A stretch of DNA of 64,000 nt, from positions 1,658,891 through 1,722,890 of the forward strand of contig NZ_VSSB01000001.1 in assembly GCF_008122505.1 (NCBI RefSeq), written 5' to 3'. This stretch comes from Agromyces mariniharenae. GTDB lineage: Bacteria > Actinomycetota > Actinomycetes > Actinomycetales > Microbacteriaceae. The notes beneath the pieces were generated by a model that was not told where the DNA came from, searched no databases, and saw nothing but the letters and a program-made list of their open reading frames with translations. The stretch's first letter is position 1, and each line of letters begins with the position of its first letter. Of the stretch, positions 1-8,511 are shown one piece after another. Made by a program: the position numbers and the translations under genes.

Positions 1-88
1 CCCGACGCCCGAGATCCGCGACTTCTTCTCGACCATGGTGTGGGTCGGCGCGTTCGACCGCATCGAGGCGTTCCTGGTTCGGGGTTAG
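1..88 (+). CDS. 3' end of a gene cut by the window edge
   Basis: Only the last 28 codons are visible, read in the frame that begins at base 2 and ends with TAG at 86-88. The residues include the stretch EIRDFFSTMVWVGAFDRIEA, which looks like an ordinary protein C-terminus (an amphipathic helix), and codon use is GC-rich like the neighbours. I cannot assign a family from this fragment. Its stop codon overlaps the stop of the convergent kinase gene by two bases, so no terminator separates the two. Confidence 0.55.
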   Translation, partial: PTPEIRDFFSTMVWVGAFDRIEAFLVRG

Positions 89-1035
89 CGACCCGCGGTC
101 GCGATGCGCGCGGCCAGGGCGCTCGTCGGGGCCACCCCGGCGAGCGCGGCCGCGCCGTCGAGCGGATGGGCCTCGCCGATCCGCACGTCGGCGGTCGGCA
201 CCTGCTCCAGCACCGCCGCCGTGAAGGCGCGGGCGAGCGCGGTGCCCCCGAAGACCCCGCCGATGGCGCGCACGCGCGGGGCTGCGGCATCCGCTTCGCC
301 CACCCGTCGAAGGCCGGCGACCACGGATGCCGCGAGCTCGCGCCCCGCGGCCTCGACGATCGCGCCCGCGACGGCATCGGTCTCGGCGAGATCGGCCACC
401 GGACGCGCATACGCCGCGATGCGCCCGACCCGCTCGGGATCGGACTGCAGGTCGATGTACGCGCGCTCGAGGTCGGGGAAGTCTGCGGCGACGATCGCCG
501 TGAGTGCGGTGGGCGCCCCGCGTCCGTCGTGGGCGCGCATGACCGCGTCGAGCGCGGCGCGGCCGAGCCAGTAGCCGCTCCCCGCGTCGCCGATGAGGTA
601 GCCCCAGCCGTCGACCCGCGCGACCTCCGAGGCGCCGACCGCGAGGGTCACCACGCCGGTGCCCGACGCGACCACGGCGCCGCGCTCGTCGCCGAGCGCG
701 CCGAGGTACGCGGTGATCGAGTCGTGCGCGAGGTGCACGCTGCGAACGCCGAACGCCGACGCTGCGGCGAGGAGATAGCCCGCGTCGGCGACGTCGTCGG
801 TGAGGCCCGAGACGCCGAGGCCGACGGTCGTGGCGGCGCGATCCTGCTCGAGCGCCTGCTCGATCACGCGGGCGAGCTGGGGCAGCAGCGGCAGGTCGGT
901 GCGGATGCCGGGTCCGGCCCACTCGCTCGCACCCGCGGCATCCGCGTGGCGCACCTTGATGCCCGACTGGCCCGCGTCGATCGCGAGCGAGCCGCCGGCC
1001 GGCGCGCCGCCGGCGCCATCCGTTCCCCTGAGCAT
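85..1035 (-). CDS. BadF/BadG-family sugar kinase (N-acetylglucosamine kinase-like)
   Basis: A 316-residue kinase of the actin-like ATPase (ASKHA) fold, BadF/BadG/BcrA/BcrD branch. The phosphate-1 loop LAIDAGQSGIKV lies at about residues 17-28, a second nucleotide-binding loop ASGTGVVTL is in the middle, and the adenosine motif AIGGVFGG is near the C-terminus. Length matches bacterial N-acetylglucosamine kinases, which phosphorylate amino sugars recycled from cell wall or chitin; the exact sugar is an inference. The start chosen is the ATG at 1035; a later start would cut into the run before the phosphate loop. It converges on the truncated gene at the window edge with overlapping stops. Confidence 0.8.
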   Translation of the reverse strand: MLRGTDGAGGAPAGGSLAIDAGQSGIKVRHADAAGASEWAGPGIRTDLPLLPQLARVIEQALEQDRAATTVGLGVSGLTDDVADAGYLLAAASAFGVRSVHLAHDSITAYLGALGDERGAVVASGTGVVTLAVGASEVARVDGWGYLIGDAGSGYWLGRAALDAVMRAHDGRGAPTALTAIVAADFPDLERAYIDLQSDPERVGRIAAYARPVADLAETDAVAGAIVEAAGRELAASVVAGLRRVGEADAAAPRVRAIGGVFGGTALARAFTAAVLEQVPTADVRIGEAHPLDGAAALAGVAPTSALAARIATAGR

Positions 1036-1123
1036 GGCGTCATGCTATCGGCGGGGCTGCCGGCGCGCGGGCGGTCGCTCGTATGCTGGTCACGAACCGC
1101 AGGCGGCGCCGGGAGGGGGCGAC

Positions 1124-1567
1124 ATGCGCGACGAGGACGGCATCGACCGGCCGCGCCCGCCGGCGCGCGTCATCGTCGTCGTGGTGCTCACCTACATCGC
1201 GGGCATCCTCGACATCATCGCCGGGATCCTGCTGATCCTGCTGCGCTACGACGACGTCGTGCAGGCCGACGGCGAGGCCTACTCGGTCACGCTGTGGGGT
1301 GCCGCGATGATCCTGCTCGGCCTGCTCACGATCGCGATGGCGTCGGGTCTCACGCGCGGCCGCAACTCGGCGCGCATCTTCGTCACCGTGCTGATGTCGA
1401 TCTCGCTGGTGCTCTCGATCGTCGACGTCGTGATCAGCCCCACGGATGCCTCGAGCTGGTGGTCGCTCGGCATCGGCGGCCTGTTCTCGGCGCTCGTCAT
1501 CCTGGCGCTGTGGGCGGGGCGGTCGGCGGAGTTCTTCCGGCGTTCGCGAGCGCTTCCTGCTGCTTGA
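1124..1567 (+). CDS. small four-helix membrane protein, unknown function
   Basis: A 147-residue integral membrane protein. The start is the ATG at 1124 because a strong Shine-Dalgarno (GGGAGGGGG) sits just before it; upstream in-frame starts have none. A short charged N-terminus precedes four hydrophobic segments at about residues 14-35, 50-70, 78-100 and 110-130. The pattern resembles DUF7144/DUF4064-like small actinobacterial membrane proteins but I see no diagnostic motif, so no function is assigned. The last 71 bases overlap, antisense, the 3' end of the P-type ATPase gene. Confidence 0.7.
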   Translation: MRDEDGIDRPRPPARVIVVVVLTYIAGILDIIAGILLILLRYDDVVQADGEAYSVTLWGAAMILLGLLTIAMASGLTRGRNSARIFVTVLMSISLVLSIVDVVISPTDASSWWSLGIGGLFSALVILALWAGRSAEFFRRSRALPAA

Positions 1568-4004
1568 TCGCCGCGACGAGCGCGGGCGCCGGCACATACT
1601 CCATACGCGCCACGGCCCGTCGGTGCACGAACCGCACGACCTCGACGCCGAGGATCGCGATGCCCGACGATGCGATCACGAGCAGCGTGGTCGTGAGCGA
1701 CGGGTCGTCGAACTGCAGGAAGTCGTTGATGAACGGGATCGCGTAGACGAGCACGAGGCCGACCATCATGGCGCCGATGATGAGGATCTTCCAGCCGTCG
1801 ATCGGCCGCGAGAGCACGATGAGCACCCAGAGGCCGACGATCGCGAGGATCAGCGTCGAGCCGGTGCGCAGCTCCGTCACGGGAATGCCGGCGTCGGTCG
1901 CCATCTGGCTGTACAGCGCGAGCGTGAGCGCGATGACGGCTCCCGCGGGCAGCGCGAAGCCCAGCGACCGGCGCAGGAACCCGGGGATGTAGCGACGTGT
2001 GTTCGGCATGAGGGCGAGGAAGAAGGCCGGGATGCCGATCGTGAGCCCGTCGACGACCGAGAGCTGGCGCGGCAGGAACGGGAACGGCAGCAGCATGACG
2101 CCGAAGAGCAACGCGAGCCCCGTGGCATACGCGGTCTTCGTGAGGAACAGCATCGAGACGCGCTCGATGTTCGCGATGACCTGGCGCCCCTCGGCCACGA
2201 CGCCCGGCAGCCGCGAGAAGCGCCCGTCGAGCAGCACGAGCCGGGCGACCGCCTTCGTCGCCGCAGACCCCGACTCCATCGCGATGCCGATGTCGGCCTC
2301 CTTGATGGCGAGCGCGTCGTTCACGCCGTCGCCCGTCATCGCCACGGTGTGCCCGCGCTGCTGCAGCGCCAGCACGATGTCCTTCTTCTGCGACGGGGTG
2401 ACCCGGCCGAACACCTTGTGCAGTTCGAGCACCTCGCCGAGCTCGTCGAGGTCGGCCGGCAGGTCGCGCGCGTCGAAGCCCTGCGGCGCGTCGACGCCCA
2501 CCTCGCGGGCGATGGCGGCGACGGTCTGCGGGTTGTCGCCCGAGATGATGCGCACGGCGACACCCTGCTCGGCGAAGAACTCGAGCGTCTCCTTCGCGTC
2601 GGGTCGCACCGACTCGCGGAACGTGAGCAGGGACACGGGCGTCAGCGCGCCGGGGAGGCGCTCGGCGTCGGCACGCTCCTCGGTGAGCTCCTCGGGGCTG
2701 TGCGCGAGCACGAGCGTGCGCCGGCCGGTCGCGGCGAGGTCGGCCGCCCGCGTGCGGAGGTCCGCGCGCCCCGCGGCATCCGTGCTCGTGTCGTCACCGG
2801 ATGCCGCGAACACCATCTCGGGGCCGCCGAGCACCCACGTGCCCCGGCCCGGGAACCCGACGGCACTCCACTTCCGCGCCGACGAGAAGGCGATGCGGGC
2901 GCCCGGGTCGAGCACGCGCTGCACCGGATACGGCTCGACGAGGCACCGCGCGGTGGCGTTCGCCTCGGGCTCGGCGCCGTACCAGGCGAGCACGTCGGTC
3001 CAGCCGTCGGGCGGCGCGTCGGCGAGCGCATGGGACGCGTCGAACACGATGTCGCCCTCGGTGAGCGTGCCGGTCTTGTCGAGGCAGATCAGGTCGACGC
3101 GGGCGAGCCCCTCGACGGCGGGCAGCTCCTGCACGAGCACCTTGCGGTTCGCGAGCTTCACGGCGCCGACCGCGAACGCGATGCTCGTCATGAGCACGAG
3201 CCCGAGCGGCACCATCGCGACGATCGCGGCGATCGTGCCGACCGCGGCATCCTGCCAGTCGTCCTGCTCGATCGCCTCGACCCAGCCGCCCGCCACGATC
3301 ATCTGCGCGTTGAGCACGAGCAGGAAGACCGGCCCGATGATCCACGCGACCCAGCGCAGCACCTTGTTGATGGAGTTGCGCAGCTCGGATGCCACGAGCG
3401 AGAACTGCTTGGCCTCGCTCGAGAGCCGGTTCGCGAACGAATCGGCGCCGACCTTGTCGACGACCGCGGTGCCGCCTCCGCCGATCACGATCGACCCCGA
3501 CAGCACGGCCTCGCCGGGCTGCTTGTCGACGGCGTCGGACTCGCCCGTGAGCATGGACTCGTCGAGCTGCAGGCGCTCGGAGGTCGCGACCGCGGCATCC
3601 GCCGGCACCTGGTCGCCGGCGCGCAGCACGATGAGGTCGCCGAGCACGACGTCGGCGATCGCGATCTCGGCCTCGCCCCCGTCGCGCACCACCCGCGCGC
3701 TCGGTGCGTGCAGCAGCGCGAGCTTGTCGAGCGAGCGCTTGGCGCGGAACTCCTGCACCGACCCGATGATCGTGTTCGCGATGGCGCTGAACCCGAAGAG
3801 CGCGTCCTGCCAACGGCCGATGAGCAGCAGCACCATGAAGCACGCCAGCACGATGCCGTTGAACAGCGTGAACACGTTGGCGCGGATGATGCTCCACGCG
3901 CTGCGGCTCGTGGGGCTCTCGAACGCGTTGGTCTCGCCGCGCGCGACGCGCTCCGCGACCTCCGCGGAGCTCAGGCCCGTTGCACTCGCGACGATCGCCC
4001 CCAC
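1497..4004 (-). CDS. CtpE-like cation-transporting P-type ATPase
   Basis: About 835 residues with all P-type ATPase landmarks: TGES of the actuator domain at 153-156, the phosphorylated Asp309 in DKTGTLT, and the hinge motif GDGVND at 558-563. The N-terminus, the paired early helices and the sequence around LVQELPAVEGLARVD are very like Mycobacterium tuberculosis CtpE, a plasma-membrane pump linked to Ca2+ uptake; ion specificity here is inferred. The usual PEGL of helix M4 reads P266-L-G-L, so the conserved Glu is replaced by Leu. The start is uncertain: GTG at 4004 is used here, GTG at 4022 is also in frame, and neither has a strong ribosome site. The 3' end overlaps the convergent membrane-protein gene by 71 bases. 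It is divergent from the cupin gene. Confidence 0.85.
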   Translation of the reverse strand: MGAIVASATGLSSAEVAERVARGETNAFESPTSRSAWSIIRANVFTLFNGIVLACFMVLLLIGRWQDALFGFSAIANTIIGSVQEFRAKRSLDKLALLHAPSARVVRDGGEAEIAIADVVLGDLIVLRAGDQVPADAAVATSERLQLDESMLTGESDAVDKQPGEAVLSGSIVIGGGGTAVVDKVGADSFANRLSSEAKQFSLVASELRNSINKVLRWVAWIIGPVFLLVLNAQMIVAGGWVEAIEQDDWQDAAVGTIAAIVAMVPLGLVLMTSIAFAVGAVKLANRKVLVQELPAVEGLARVDLICLDKTGTLTEGDIVFDASHALADAPPDGWTDVLAWYGAEPEANATARCLVEPYPVQRVLDPGARIAFSSARKWSAVGFPGRGTWVLGGPEMVFAASGDDTSTDAAGRADLRTRAADLAATGRRTLVLAHSPEELTEERADAERLPGALTPVSLLTFRESVRPDAKETLEFFAEQGVAVRIISGDNPQTVAAIAREVGVDAPQGFDARDLPADLDELGEVLELHKVFGRVTPSQKKDIVLALQQRGHTVAMTGDGVNDALAIKEADIGIAMESGSAATKAVARLVLLDGRFSRLPGVVAEGRQVIANIERVSMLFLTKTAYATGLALLFGVMLLPFPFLPRQLSVVDGLTIGIPAFFLALMPNTRRYIPGFLRRSLGFALPAGAVIALTLALYSQMATDAGIPVTELRTGSTLILAIVGLWVLIVLSRPIDGWKILIIGAMMVGLVLVYAIPFINDFLQFDDPSLTTTLLVIASSGIAILGVEVVRFVHRRAVARMEYVPAPALVAAIKQQEALANAGRTPPTAPPTAPG

Positions 4005-4124
4005 GCAGTCATCCCACCACACCGGGCGGCCCGAGCGACAGGTTCGGCGCGCGCGGCGCCGGTGGCGGCATCCGGCCCGCGGCGTTATCGTGGCGGCGCA
4101 TTCGACGCGAGGGGAAGTGGTCCG

Positions 4125-4469
4125 ATGGTGCTCGTACACGAGCGAGCGGATGCCGCGACCGACGACGTGGGCTGGAACGAGTCCATCGAGGGCGAGACGA
4201 TCGGCTCGCAGGTGTCGCTCATCATGGTGTACTCGACCCGGGAGGGCGCGGGACCGCGGCTGCACCGGCATCCGTACACCGAGACGTTCGTCGTGCGGCA
4301 CGGCCGCGCGCTGTTCACGGTCGGCGACGAGCGGCTCGAGGCGGTCGGCGGGCAGGTGCTCGTGGTGCCCGCGTTCACGCCGCACAAGTTCGCCGTCATG
4401 GGCTCCGACCCGTTCGTCTCGACGAACATCCACGCGAACCCGACGTTCGAGACGGAGTGGCTGGAGTAG
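4125..4469 (+). CDS. small cupin-domain protein
   Basis: A 114-residue single-domain cupin. The first cupin motif shows as GPRLHRHPYTETFVV with two metal-ligand-type His and a Glu, and the second as GGQVLVVPAFTPHKF with the late His. These proteins fold as small beta-barrels, usually binding a divalent metal, and act as sugar/amino-acid isomerases, dioxygenases or ligand sensors; the sequence does not say which. The ATG at 4125 follows GAGGGGAAG, a good ribosome site. It is divergent from the CtpE-like pump, with about 120 bases between the two starts, so the two may share control. Confidence 0.8.
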   Translation: MVLVHERADAATDDVGWNESIEGETIGSQVSLIMVYSTREGAGPRLHRHPYTETFVVRHGRALFTVGDERLEAVGGQVLVVPAFTPHKFAVMGSDPFVSTNIHANPTFETEWLE

Positions 4470-4555
4470 TCTGCCCCGGCCGGTGCGGGCGGCTGCGCCG
4501 TCACCGGAGTACCCTGTGCCTCAGTTCCCCCTGACGACGGAGACGGGAGGGGATC

Positions 4556-4705
4556 ATGGCCGGGAAGACCCTGCGGTGCCGGCTGGGCATCCACAAGTGG
4601 GTGGCCGATCATGAACCCGAGACGGGCGAGGGCTACCTTCGGTGCGCGCGTTGCGGAAAGGAGCAGTCTCCCCGGGGCCCGTCGGTGCCGGGCGTCGCCG
4701 GCTGA
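4556..4705 (+). CDS. 49-residue Cys-containing mini-protein (possible zinc ribbon)
   Basis: A 49-codon gene starting at ATG 4556 behind GGGAGGGG at good spacing. The product begins MAGKTLRCRLGIHKW and contains CARCGKEQ, giving one single Cys and a CxxC pair, with the His and Trp typical of tiny actinobacterial zinc-ribbon-like proteins. Three Cys and the His could bind one zinc ion. The strong ribosome site, GC-rich third positions and motif argue that it is a real gene rather than chance. It sits between the cupin and the PfkB kinase on the same strand. Function unknown. Confidence 0.6.
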   Translation: MAGKTLRCRLGIHKWVADHEPETGEGYLRCARCGKEQSPRGPSVPGVAG

Positions 4706-4744
4706 CGGCGCACGCGCGTCGGGTCCCGCCACCAGAATGGACGG

Positions 4745-5605
4745 GTGACCGACCACGTCCTCATCGCCGGCCCCGCCTCCTGGAACCGCATCGTCGAGCT
4801 CGACCGCCTGCCCGAGCCCGTGCCGCACATGCAGTTCGCGCTCGGCGACTGGGAGACGATCGGCGGCACGTCGGCCGGCAAGGCGCTCAGCCTGGCGTCA
4901 CTCGGGCGGCTCGTCACGCTGCACGCCCTCCTCGGCGGCGACGTCGAGGGCGACCGCGTGCGCGACGCACTGACGGCGGCGGGCGTCGACCTGCTCGTCG
5001 GCGACGGCGTCACGACGGAGCGGCACCTCAACCTCATGACGCGCGACGGCGGCCGCGTCTCGCTCTACCTCGCGACGCCGCAGCCCCGCGACGAGCCCCC
5101 CTCCCCCGAGGCGATCGCCGCGATGTCGGATGCCGCGGCGATCGTGCTCGACCTCGCACCCCTGTCGGTCGATCTCATCCCCGCCGCGCGCGCTGCCGGC
5201 CGCCCGATCTGGACCGACATCCACGACTACGACGGCACCGCGGAGTTCCACCGCCCGTTCATCGAGTCGGCCGACGCGATCTTCATGAACGCCGACGGGC
5301 TCGGCGGCGACCCGCTCCCCTTCATGGAACGGTGCATCGCCGGTGGCGCCTCGCTCGTGGTCTGCACGCTGGGCGCCGAGGGCGCCGTCGCGGTCGACGC
5401 GCGGATGCAGCGGCACCGCGTCCTGGCGGAGCCGGTCGAGGTGCTCGACACCAACGGCGCGGGCGACGCGTTCATGGCGGGCGTGCTCGACGCGACGCTC
5501 GCGGGCGCCGACGTGCCCGACGCGTTGCGGGCGGGCGCCCGGCACGCGGCATCCGTGCTCACGACGCGGCACCTGCACCCGAGCCTGGACGCCGTGCTCG
5601 GCTGA
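4745..5605 (+). CDS. PfkB-family carbohydrate/nucleoside kinase
   Basis: A 286-residue ribokinase-superfamily kinase. The second PfkB signature DTNGAGDAF is intact, with the catalytic-base Asp at about 241, and the early GGTSAGKALSLASLG region matches the glycine-rich substrate-side motif. Such enzymes phosphorylate sugars or nucleosides at a CH2OH group with ATP; the substrate cannot be read from the sequence. The start is GTG at 4745. It is downstream of the mini-protein by 39 bases and is followed by a 330-base convergent gap rich in short tandem repeats. Confidence 0.85.
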   Translation: MTDHVLIAGPASWNRIVELDRLPEPVPHMQFALGDWETIGGTSAGKALSLASLGRLVTLHALLGGDVEGDRVRDALTAAGVDLLVGDGVTTERHLNLMTRDGGRVSLYLATPQPRDEPPSPEAIAAMSDAAAIVLDLAPLSVDLIPAARAAGRPIWTDIHDYDGTAEFHRPFIESADAIFMNADGLGGDPLPFMERCIAGGASLVVCTLGAEGAVAVDARMQRHRVLAEPVEVLDTNGAGDAFMAGVLDATLAGADVPDALRAGARHAASVLTTRHLHPSLDAVLG

Positions 5606-5741
5606 ACCACTCGTCCGAGGGGTCCGATGGCCCGTTCGGCTGGCTCACCGCCGCCGGCGGCCGACGACCACCACCGTCCGCTCGGGCCGACGGTCCGAGC
5701 GCATCCAACAGTCCTCGCGATCGTTCGACCTGAGAACCTCG

Positions 5742-5815
5742 GGCACTTAGGCACTTGGGCACTAGGGCACTTGGGGCACTTGGGCACTAGGGCACTAGGG
5801 CACTAGGGCACCGAG
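5742..5815. repeat. 8-bp tandem array, unit GGCACTWG, nine copies
   Basis: Nine near-perfect head-to-tail copies of an octamer, mostly GGCACTTG or GGCACTAG, with a single one-base slip near 5774 and a degenerate last copy. It lies in the convergent space (5606-5934) between the PfkB kinase and the LLM oxidoreductase, which holds no gene. The period is not a multiple of three, so it is unlikely to be coding. Arrays of this kind expand and shrink by replication slippage. Confidence 0.9.
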
Positions 5816-5822
5816 TGTTCCA

Positions 5823-5870
5823 GAACTTCGGAACTTCGGAACTTCGGAACTTCGGAACTTCGGCACTTCG
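5823..5870. repeat. 8-bp tandem array, unit GAACTTCG, six copies
   Basis: Five identical copies of GAACTTCG followed by one GCACTTCG, starting eight bases after the neighbouring GGCACTWG array. The last unit is intermediate between the two families, which suggests that both arrays arose from one slipped ancestor. On either strand the unit is partly self-complementary (GAA...TTC), so single strands could fold. Rest of the 5606-5934 gap: no gene and no clear terminator seen. Confidence 0.9.
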
Positions 5871-5934
5871 TTTCCGAGAGACGACCCGATCACCTGCGCC
5901 GATGCCCCACGCGGACCGATGCGTGCCGACGCCC

Positions 5935-6825
5935 CTACCGCGCGAGTTCGCGCGCGACCGCCTCGCGCAATGCGGGCGCGACCTCGGCCGCGAAGCGCTC
6001 GATCGTCGAGGCGTCGTCGCTCGCGAGGATGAACGTCGCGATGCCGTCGTCGATCGCGTACGGCAGGAGGTCCTCGACCCACTCCGCAGGCGGTCCGTCG
6101 AGGAATCCGGTGCCGTCGGCGGAGAAGCGTCCGCCGACGTTGAGCAGGCGCCTGATCTCGCGCGGGTCGCGTCCGGCGTCGGCCGCGGCCTCGTCGATTC
6201 GGGCGTTGCCCTCGGCGAGCGCGCCGGGCTCGAGCCGGGCGAGCGACGGCACCCAGCCGTCGCCCTTGCGGCCGGTCAGGCGCAGCATCCGCGGCTTCAC
6301 GGCGCCGATCCAGATCGGGATGTCGTGCGCCGGAGCGGGTCCGCGCTTCGCGCCGCTGACGTGGTGGTAGGCGCCGTCCACCTCGAAACGGGTCCGATCC
6401 GCGGGATCCCAGATGCCGCGGATGATGTCGATCGCCTCCGAGAGCGCGTCGACGGCCTGCCCGGGCGAGAGCCGACGACCGCCCATCGCCTCGATCGCGT
6501 CCCAGAAGGCGCCGGCGCCGAGGGCGAGCTCGAATCGACCGCCCGAGAGCAGGTCGAGGCTCGCGGTCGCCCGGGCGAGCACGGCGGGCTGGCGCAGCGG
6601 CTGGTTCGCGACGTTCGCCGCGAGGTGCACCCGCTCGGTCCGCGCCGCGACCCACGCGAGCAGGGTCGACGTGTCGTGGAACCGCGGCTGGTACGGGTGG
6701 TCCTGGAACGTCACGAGGTCGAAGCCCGAGGCCTCGGCGAGCAGGGCGAGCCGCACCGCGAAGTCGGGCGGGTCGTTCCGCGGCGTGACGAAGGTGCCGA
6801 ACTGCAACTCGTGGCCGTAGTGCAT
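5935..6825 (-). CDS. LLM-class F420/flavin-dependent oxidoreductase
   Basis: A 296-residue luciferase-like monooxygenase-family protein. It opens with LQFGTFVTPRNDP and has the family landmarks VTFQDHPYQPRF, LAANVANQPLRQPAVLARA, the LSGGRFELALGAG loop and IPIWIGAVKPRMLRLTGR. Members bind F420 or FMN and reduce or oxidise varied substrates; actinobacteria carry many copies. I chose ATG 6825 because GGAG lies just upstream; ATG 6855, in the same frame, lacks a ribosome site. It is divergent from the Tat-signal FAD lipoprotein gene, with about 150 bases between starts. Confidence 0.85.
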   Translation of the reverse strand: MHYGHELQFGTFVTPRNDPPDFAVRLALLAEASGFDLVTFQDHPYQPRFHDTSTLLAWVAARTERVHLAANVANQPLRQPAVLARATASLDLLSGGRFELALGAGAFWDAIEAMGGRRLSPGQAVDALSEAIDIIRGIWDPADRTRFEVDGAYHHVSGAKRGPAPAHDIPIWIGAVKPRMLRLTGRKGDGWVPSLARLEPGALAEGNARIDEAAADAGRDPREIRRLLNVGGRFSADGTGFLDGPPAEWVEDLLPYAIDDGIATFILASDDASTIERFAAEVAPALREAVARELAR

Positions 6826-6973
6826 CGTGCTCCGATCGACGAACGCCTTGGACATAATCCATCGTGCTGCAGCAACTGCCGTGAGCGCACCCGATGACAC
6901 CGATCCGGTGCGAGCGCGGCGACCCCCGCTCGCGGTCTGGCGCCCGACCGCACGCCTCGATAGCGTCGGCAAC

Positions 6974-8479
6974 GTGTCGACGATCGACCGCCGCACCTTC
7001 CTGCTCGCCGGGGCACTCGCCGCGGCGGGCGTCGGTCTCGCCGGATGCACGTTCCCGACCGATTGGGTGCGGCTCGAGGCATCCGCCGTCGAATCACTGC
7101 GGCGCCGGATCCGCGGCACGGTCCTCGTGTCGGGCGATGGCGGCTTCACCGAGGCCTGGATGCCGCGGAACGGGCGGTACGCCGACACCGTGCCGCAGCT
7201 CGCCGTCCGCGTCGCCGACGACCGTGACGTCGCGACGTGCCTCTCGTGGTCCGCCGAACAGGGGCTGCCGATCGCCGTGCGCGGCGGCGGCCACAGCTAC
7301 GGCGGCCTCTCGACGACGAGGGGCCTCGTGATCGACCTGTCGCAGCTCTCCGACGTCGACGTGGGGTCCGATGGGCTGATGACGGTGGGCGGCGCGGCGA
7401 CCAACGCCGACGTGCTCGAGGCGACAGTCGGTAGCGACTGGCTGCTCCCCGCCGGCACGTGCCTCAGCGTGTGCGTCGGAGGGCTCGCGCTCGGGGGCGG
7501 CATCGGCTACCACTCCCGCTGGGCGGGACTCACGAGCGACCACCTGCGATCGGCGCGCGTCGTCACGGCCGACGGCGAGGTCGTCGACGCGAGCGCCGAC
7601 GAGCATCCCGACCTGTTCTGGGCGCTGCGTGGCGGCACGGGCGGCACCTTCGGCGTCGTCACCGAGTTCCGGTTCGACGCCGCCCGGGTGCCGCGTGACG
7701 ACATCGTCTACTACCGCTTCGCGTGGACGGGCGCGGATGCCGCACTCGCCGTCCTCGTGGAACTCGATCGCATCCAGCAGTCGGCGCCGGCCGAGTTCAT
7801 CGCGTCGGCGGGCGTGCAGGCCACGCCGGTCGGCGACGACGGACCCCGGGCGGCGATGGACGTCTTCGTGCGCGGCCAGTTCCTCGGATCCGAGGAGGAC
7901 TTCCGGGCCATCGTGGCCCCGCTCCTCGAGGCGGCGGAACCGTCGACCACCGATGTCCGGGTGGAGCCGTTCTGGGAGGTCGCCCCCCGCTTCACCAACC
8001 CCGCATCCGAGAACCACTCGTGGGGCGACATCTCGCGGTATGCCGACGCACCCCTGCCCGAGGCGGCGCTCGCACGCGTCGTCGACCTGCTGGCGGACGC
8101 ACCGAGCCGCTCGGCGACCACCAACGTGCAGTTCTGGATGATCGGGTGGGTCGGCGGGCCCGTGATCGATGCCGTCGGCCGCACCGACACCGCCTACGTC
8201 CATCGCGGGATGACGTCGTTGCTGCGGCCCACGCCGGTCTGGGCGAACCTCACGGATGCCTCGCTCGTCGCCGATCTCGAGGAGTGGACGGCCGCGGCCA
8301 TCGACGTGCTCGACCCGCACACGCCCAGGGAGAGCTACCAGAACTTCCCGAATCGTGCGATCGAGGACTGGGAGGCGCAGTACTTCGCGGAGAACCTCGA
8401 GCGACTCCGCGAGGTGAAGTCGACGTGGGACCCGCGAGGCGTGTTCGCCTCCGCGCAGGGCATCACGCCGAGCGCCTGA
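6974..8479 (+). CDS. Tat-exported FAD-binding oxidoreductase (berberine-bridge type), probable lipoprotein
   Basis: A 501-residue secreted flavoenzyme. The N-terminus has a twin-arginine signal (DRRTFLLAG) followed by a lipobox LAGC, so it is probably exported folded and lipid-anchored. Next come a PCMH-type FAD domain with RGGGHSYGG (His107) and a C-terminal BBE segment ending in YQNFPNRAIEDW and WDPRGVF. Cys163 in GTCLSVCVGG sits where bicovalent family members attach FAD, so His107 and Cys163 may both bind the flavin. Such enzymes oxidise sugars, alkaloids or alcohols with O2. The start is GTG 6974, placing the Arg pair five residues in. It is divergent from the LLM gene. Confidence 0.85.
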   Translation: MSTIDRRTFLLAGALAAAGVGLAGCTFPTDWVRLEASAVESLRRRIRGTVLVSGDGGFTEAWMPRNGRYADTVPQLAVRVADDRDVATCLSWSAEQGLPIAVRGGGHSYGGLSTTRGLVIDLSQLSDVDVGSDGLMTVGGAATNADVLEATVGSDWLLPAGTCLSVCVGGLALGGGIGYHSRWAGLTSDHLRSARVVTADGEVVDASADEHPDLFWALRGGTGGTFGVVTEFRFDAARVPRDDIVYYRFAWTGADAALAVLVELDRIQQSAPAEFIASAGVQATPVGDDGPRAAMDVFVRGQFLGSEEDFRAIVAPLLEAAEPSTTDVRVEPFWEVAPRFTNPASENHSWGDISRYADAPLPEAALARVVDLLADAPSRSATTNVQFWMIGWVGGPVIDAVGRTDTAYVHRGMTSLLRPTPVWANLTDASLVADLEEWTAAAIDVLDPHTPRESYQNFPNRAIEDWEAQYFAENLERLREVKSTWDPRGVFASAQGITPSA

Positions 8480-8511
8480 ACACGTCGGGCGTTCGGACGA
8501 CGGATGCCGCG

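Noticed and set aside
5742..5870. CRISPR array
   Set aside because: Units are 8 bp with no spacers and no cas genes nearby.
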